In this document: one piece after another, positions 60,977 to 64,000 of the stretch | Position numbering within the stretch: the stretch's first letter is position 1 | Layout: every line of letters begins with the position of its first letter | Assembly (NCBI GenBank): GCA_016705005.1 | Contig: JADIZB010000021.1 | Span: 29,659-93,658, forward strand | Origin: Bacteroidales bacterium | Lineage (GTDB): Bacteria > Bacteroidota > Bacteroidia > Bacteroidales > Lentimicrobiaceae | Length of the DNA stretch: 64,000 nucleotides | Direction of reading: 5' to 3' | Translations under genes and position numbers: made by a program | The notes under the pieces: model-generated | Seen by the model: the letters and a program-made list of their open reading frames with translations, nothing else | What the model was told of the DNA's origin: nothing | The model's database searches: none

Positions 60977-62036
60977 CTATAATTTTATAACTTTTTTTAA
61001 ATTGAAAATGTGACCATCATATACCTTAATAAAATATATTCCGCTTGGTTGATTTGTTAGATCAATTTCTATTGGAACTAAATTTTTTAAATTGTCTATG
61101 GTAAATAGCTCCAACGCTATTTGAAATTTCAAATTCTAATTTATTTGGTTTAAATTGTTTGTCATCCAATAAAACTGAAAATTTGCCAAATGAAGGGTTG
61201 GGAAAAAAAGTAAGACTGAATAAATTTACTTCATTTACACCTAAGCTAGCGGTGCTGTATTCCCAAAATTCTGTTGTTGGATAGCCAGAGGAATTTTGAC
61301 CAGTAACAATATATCCTTTACTACCAATGGCAAACCCGGCCGCCCCAGTTTTACTGCCTCCGGGAAAATTAGTTATCTGTGCCCAATTACCTGATGTCTG
61401 ATCCCACTCCCAAAATTCTGTTGTTGGATAACCGGTGGAATTTTGACCAGTGACAATATATCCTTTATTATTAATGGCAAACCCAGCTGCCCCAGTTTTA
61501 CTGCCTCCGGGAAAATTAGTTTTTTGTGTCCAAATACCAGATGTCTGATCCCATTCCCAGAATTCTGTTGTTGGATAGCCGGAAGAACTTTGACCAGTAA
61601 CTATATATCCTTTATTACCTATGGCAAATCCAGCTGCGCCAGTTTTACTGCCTCCGGGAAAATCAGTTTTTTGTGTCCAATTTCCGGATGTTTGATCCCA
61701 TTCCCAAAATTCTTTTGTTGGATAGCCGGAAGAATTTTGACCAGTCACAATATATCCTTTATTACCAATGGCAAACCCTGCTGCACCAGTTTTACTGCCT
61801 CCGGGAAAATCAGTTTTTTGCGTCCAATTTCCGGATGCCTGATCCCATTCCCAAAATTCTGTGTTTGGATAGCCGGAAGAATTTTGACCAGTAACAATAT
61901 ATCCTTTATCTCCAATTGCAAACCCTGCTGCATGTGTTTTACTGTCTCCGGGAAAATTTGATTTTTGTGTCCATACGCTCTGCGCGTTAACAGTAATAAT
62001 AAATCCAAGAAAAACAAAGAATAAAATATTTTTCAT
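60977..62036 (-). CDS. Secreted repeat (kelch-like) protein with frameshifted type IX sorting domain
   Basis: The frame from ATG 62036 gives a signal peptide (MKNILFFVFLGFIITVNAQ) and five near-identical units of about 49 residues (GGSKTGAAGFAIGNKGYIVTG...EFWEWDQTSG), a kelch/beta-propeller-like array. A C-terminal type A sorting domain begins FFPNPSFGKFSVLL. The frame stops at 61062 after KKFSSNRN. One base out of frame the missing end continues VPIEIDLTNQPSGIYFIKVY and stops at 60977, exactly the end expected of a type IX domain. The true gene therefore extends to 60977 and is broken by one base near 61090. If real, the protein would not be recognised for secretion. Confidence 0.82.
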
Positions 62037-62170
62037 TGTATTGTTTTTTATTTTCTTGTCTGGTTATTAAGTATCGCCTCGTTTTTAAAGTGTTTTCTGA
62101 TCCTCACTCATTAATATTTAAGATGTTTTAATTGATCATGTTACTTTTAAAAACTTGCCTACGGCTGAAC

Positions 62171-62275
62171 CTATGGCAAGTGCGGGAATAAATTGTTGCT
62201 CAACAGTCTGCCAACACAAATGTATATAAGATTGCACAGTTTCAACGAACACGCAAACCCGCATTTGCTATAGCG
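62171..62275 (-). repeat. attC-like palindromic repeat, copy A
   Basis: This is a 105-bp element whose ends are inverted: CTATGGCAAGTGCGGG at the left and CCCGCATTTGCTATAG at the right (14 of 16 complementary). It matches copy B over its whole length. It lies 22 bases after the end of the 249-residue gene's stop, in direct orientation with copy B. Confidence 0.8.
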
Positions 62276-62296
62276 TTTTTTGTGTGCCGTATTTTT

Positions 62297-63019
62297 TTAT
62301 GGCTCATCACATTCACATTTTACTTTAATAAAGAGGTTCTTAAATTCCGATTCGAATTCTCCTGTTTCGCTTAAATGAAAAATTAAATGATTTGCATTGT
62401 TCCACCAACCAAAAGTCAAAAGTTCAAGCCTGGCGATATCAAATTTGTTTTTTGAATTGAATCTTTCATCATTTCGTTGAACTCTTTCGGGGTCAGCATT
62501 TTTACTTTTCATCAACTCGTTTAAGTATAACCAAGCATTGATCATTTCTTGTCCGCCATTAATCAGCGCATTTCTATAAAAAAAACATGTACTGTCAACT
62601 ACATTGTATGAGAGTAAGGTGTCAGGATTTTCCCATGCCAAAATCGTAAACTGTCTTAATAAACATGTACTTTCTATTTCTCTGATTCTATCGGTTTTTA
62701 CTTGAGTCCAGAACTTAGTATTTATAAAATCAAGGCTGTGTAATTCTTGTAATCGCTTATTACATTCAATATTAAGTTTTTCGATGCTTAGTTCTTTTAC
62801 CTTGTCAAGCTTAGTTGCTGTTGCACTTGTATGAATATTTGGTGAGTTCCACAAATAATTATGCGTATTTTGAAGCTGTGTTCTAGTGTATTTCGTTGAA
62901 TCAAAAATACCCTCACAGGAGCATAAATCAGTTTCGTAATTAAAATGCGCTTTTTGAGAATATGTTTCTATCCTCAATAAAGTCAAAAGAATAACGATAA
63001 TTAGTTGAATATTAGTCAT
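62297..63019 (-). CDS. Secreted protein of unknown function, cassette-like location
   Basis: This 240-residue protein runs from ATG 63019 (MTNIQLIIVILLTLLRIETY, a signal peptide); an ATG 9 codons upstream adds charged residues. The mature protein has several cysteines (DLCSCEGIFD, ESTCLLRQ, VDSTCFFYRN, KVKCECDEP) but no motif I recognise. It is markedly AT-rich compared with the core genes. It is bracketed by two direct copies of a 105-bp palindromic repeat (62171-62275 and 63057-63187), as a single-gene cassette would be. Confidence 0.65.
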   Translation of the reverse strand: MTNIQLIIVILLTLLRIETYSQKAHFNYETDLCSCEGIFDSTKYTRTQLQNTHNYLWNSPNIHTSATATKLDKVKELSIEKLNIECNKRLQELHSLDFINTKFWTQVKTDRIREIESTCLLRQFTILAWENPDTLLSYNVVDSTCFFYRNALINGGQEMINAWLYLNELMKSKNADPERVQRNDERFNSKNKFDIARLELLTFGWWNNANHLIFHLSETGEFESEFKNLFIKVKCECDEP

Positions 63020-63056
63020 CTTTATTTCTTTTTCCAAATATGGCACACACGTTTGA

Positions 63057-63187
63057 CGCTATGGCAAGTGCAGGAATAAATTGTTGCTCAACTGTCTGCC
63101 AGCACAAGTGTATGTAAAGATTTCAAATGTTTCAACGAACACAGCCTGTCCCGAAGAAATCGGGGCATACCCGCATTTGCTTTAGCG
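63057..63187 (-). repeat. attC-like palindromic repeat, copy B, with hairpin insertion
   Basis: It is the same element as copy A with inverted ends CGCTATGGCAAGTGCAGG and CCCGCATTTGCTTTAGCG (14 of 18 complementary). It carries an extra block of about 26 bases near 63144-63169 containing the hairpin TCCCGA-AGAAA-TCGGGG. On the minus strand the element is preceded by CCCTAAC and ends in GTCAAAC, each one base from the integron core-site consensus RYYYAAC and GTTRRRY. Confidence 0.75.
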
Positions 63188-63247
63188 TTTGTTAGGGTTT
63201 CGTTGTTTTAAGCTTTTATTTGTAAAATGTTTAACCAGACAAATATT

Positions 63248-64000
63248 CTAATCTTTAACGCAACGAACAGAACGACCTACTCCTTTTTCGCCGGGCTCAT
63301 AAAGGGGACCATTGTGTAGTTCCCCATTCGTGCCGGACATGGCCCAAACCGGAGGCGCATCAACGTTGAACTCATTGTAGCTCCACAAATAGCCATCGTA
63401 ACCAAATAGAGCGAAACAGCCATTGGTGCAGCGGTGGCCGCCCGGCAGGGCGGTAAACCCGGTTTCATTGGTCGCTTCAATGCTGAAGACCCAGTGCAAG
63501 GTGCCAGTTTCTTTTAATTTGCCACCAGCAACATTTGGGCCGCCCAAATAATCTGATAATTCTGTCCATTCACTATTGGTAGGTATATGCCAACCTCGAG
63601 GCGCTAAATTGCGCGTGTCGGCAAGCGCATACCAATTGTACAATCTGCCATAAGTGGCAATCATCTTAATATCATTATTACAGTATCTATTGATACAGCA
63701 TGCACCGGTTTTTAAATTACCCCATGCAATACTATCAGCTACTTCAGGTATGGTTTCACCGTTGCGGTATTTGGTAGTACGTAAATTTTCAGCCATCCAT
63801 GTTTGTGTGCCAATAGTTATAGTTTTATATGTATTACCATCTTGATCTGTCATTGCACCGTATATTAATCCGGAGTTAAAAACAGCAGTAGTTTTACCAT
63901 TGGTGGGATTATCTGGTCTGTCATTGTCTTTTGAACAATTTGTTGTGAAAAGCATTATTAATCCAGATAACACTAACAGTAAAAACCCGATTATCTTTCT
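63248..64000 (-). CDS. Fibrobacter-succinogenes-type paralogous-domain lipoprotein (partial)
   Basis: The frame is open to the right edge, so the start codon lies just outside the window. Within it is a lipoprotein signal (KIIGFLLLVLSGLIMLFTTN followed by CSKDN). The domain carries the FISUMP signature: GNTYKTITIGTQTWMAENLR, YGRLYNWYALADTRNLAPRG, GWHIPTNSEWTELSDYLGG and LWSYNEF, closing GRSVRCVKD. These are surface lipoproteins of unknown function with many paralogues in some Bacteroidota. The stop is 48 bases before repeat copy B. Confidence 0.85.
   Translation of the reverse strand, partial: RKIIGFLLLVLSGLIMLFTTNCSKDNDRPDNPTNGKTTAVFNSGLIYGAMTDQDGNTYKTITIGTQTWMAENLRTTKYRNGETIPEVADSIAWGNLKTGACCINRYCNNDIKMIATYGRLYNWYALADTRNLAPRGWHIPTNSEWTELSDYLGGPNVAGGKLKETGTLHWVFSIEATNETGFTALPGGHRCTNGCFALFGYDGYLWSYNEFNVDAPPVWAMSGTNGELHNGPLYEPGEKGVGRSVRCVKD

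Noticed and set aside
61443..61961. Plus-strand ORF of 172 residues across the repeat protein gene
   Set aside because: It is an antisense shadow of the tandem coding repeats and so is repetitive itself.

Overview
The window is a chromosomal segment of a Bacteroidota bacterium, probably class Bacteroidia. It carries type IX secretion genes (porV, porT and a secreted protein with a type A sorting domain), a lipidated TamA-like Omp85 protein (TamL type), DUF5103, GyrI-like and fibrobacter-succinogenes-type paralogous-domain proteins, and many promoters with the Bacteroidota -7 element TAnnTTTG. Shine-Dalgarno sequences are largely absent. No species can be named from the sequence alone. LAYOUT: (1) 1-14.6 kb, minus strand: the first part of an extracellular contractile injection system (eCIS, Afp/PVC/AlgoCIS type) operon. 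In transcription order it encodes a DUF4255 cap/terminator protein, an unknown eCIS protein, one large sheath protein, two tube proteins, a DUF5908 micro-protein, a LysM tube/baseplate adaptor, a VgrG-like spike, a PAAR tip, a gp25 wedge, an Afp11-like baseplate protein split by a one-base frameshift, and a second large baseplate protein that runs off the left edge. The AAA+ ATPase, tape measure and effectors are not in view. (2) 14.9-24.3 kb: M23 peptidase, a membrane protein, porV, a FemAB/GNAT-like protein, ispF, a tRNA-Val locus with tRNA-like fragments and a GIY-YIG nuclease duplication, an oxidative-stress/iron cluster (perR-like, ferritin-like, 1-Cys peroxiredoxin) and a ZIP metal transporter. 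(3) 24.8-38 kb: tamL, a RecD-like helicase, the heptose-7-phosphate kinase gene, porT, a COG2509 flavoprotein, tRNA-Glu with rpsT, radC, wecB, rpsF-rpsR-rplI and a TrmH-family methyltransferase. (4) 38-45.4 kb: the sodium-pumping NADH:quinone reductase operon nqrABCDEF with apbE (FMN transferase) and a convergent NqrM-like maturation protein. (5) 45.7-59.2 kb: DUF5103 protein, GyrI-like and pentapeptide-repeat proteins, a lipoprotein phosphodiesterase, a giant PocR/multi-PAS hybrid histidine kinase split by a one-base frameshift, a large unknown protein, and dnaX. (6) 59.2-64 kb: an accessory, AT-richer end with an IS3-family element, a secreted repeat protein whose sorting domain is frameshifted, and two palindromic direct repeats flanking a single small gene like a cassette. 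HOW IT WORKS TOGETHER: the eCIS genes build a contractile nanomachine (sheath round tube, spike and PAAR tip, baseplate). NqrA-F with ApbE and NqrM form a complete respiratory sodium pump with its maturation factors. PorV and PorT belong to the type IX secretion route that the secreted repeat protein would use. MOST UNUSUAL: two one-base frameshifts (eCIS baseplate gene and giant kinase) sit at the centre of the same kind of 4-bp inverted repeat, GCCC-TT-GGGC and GCGC-TT-GCGC. Unrelated intergenic tandem repeats across the window all have a 7-bp unit. A tRNA/GIY-YIG module is duplicated with tRNA 3'-end direct repeats. About 105-bp attC-like palindromic repeats bracket one gene.
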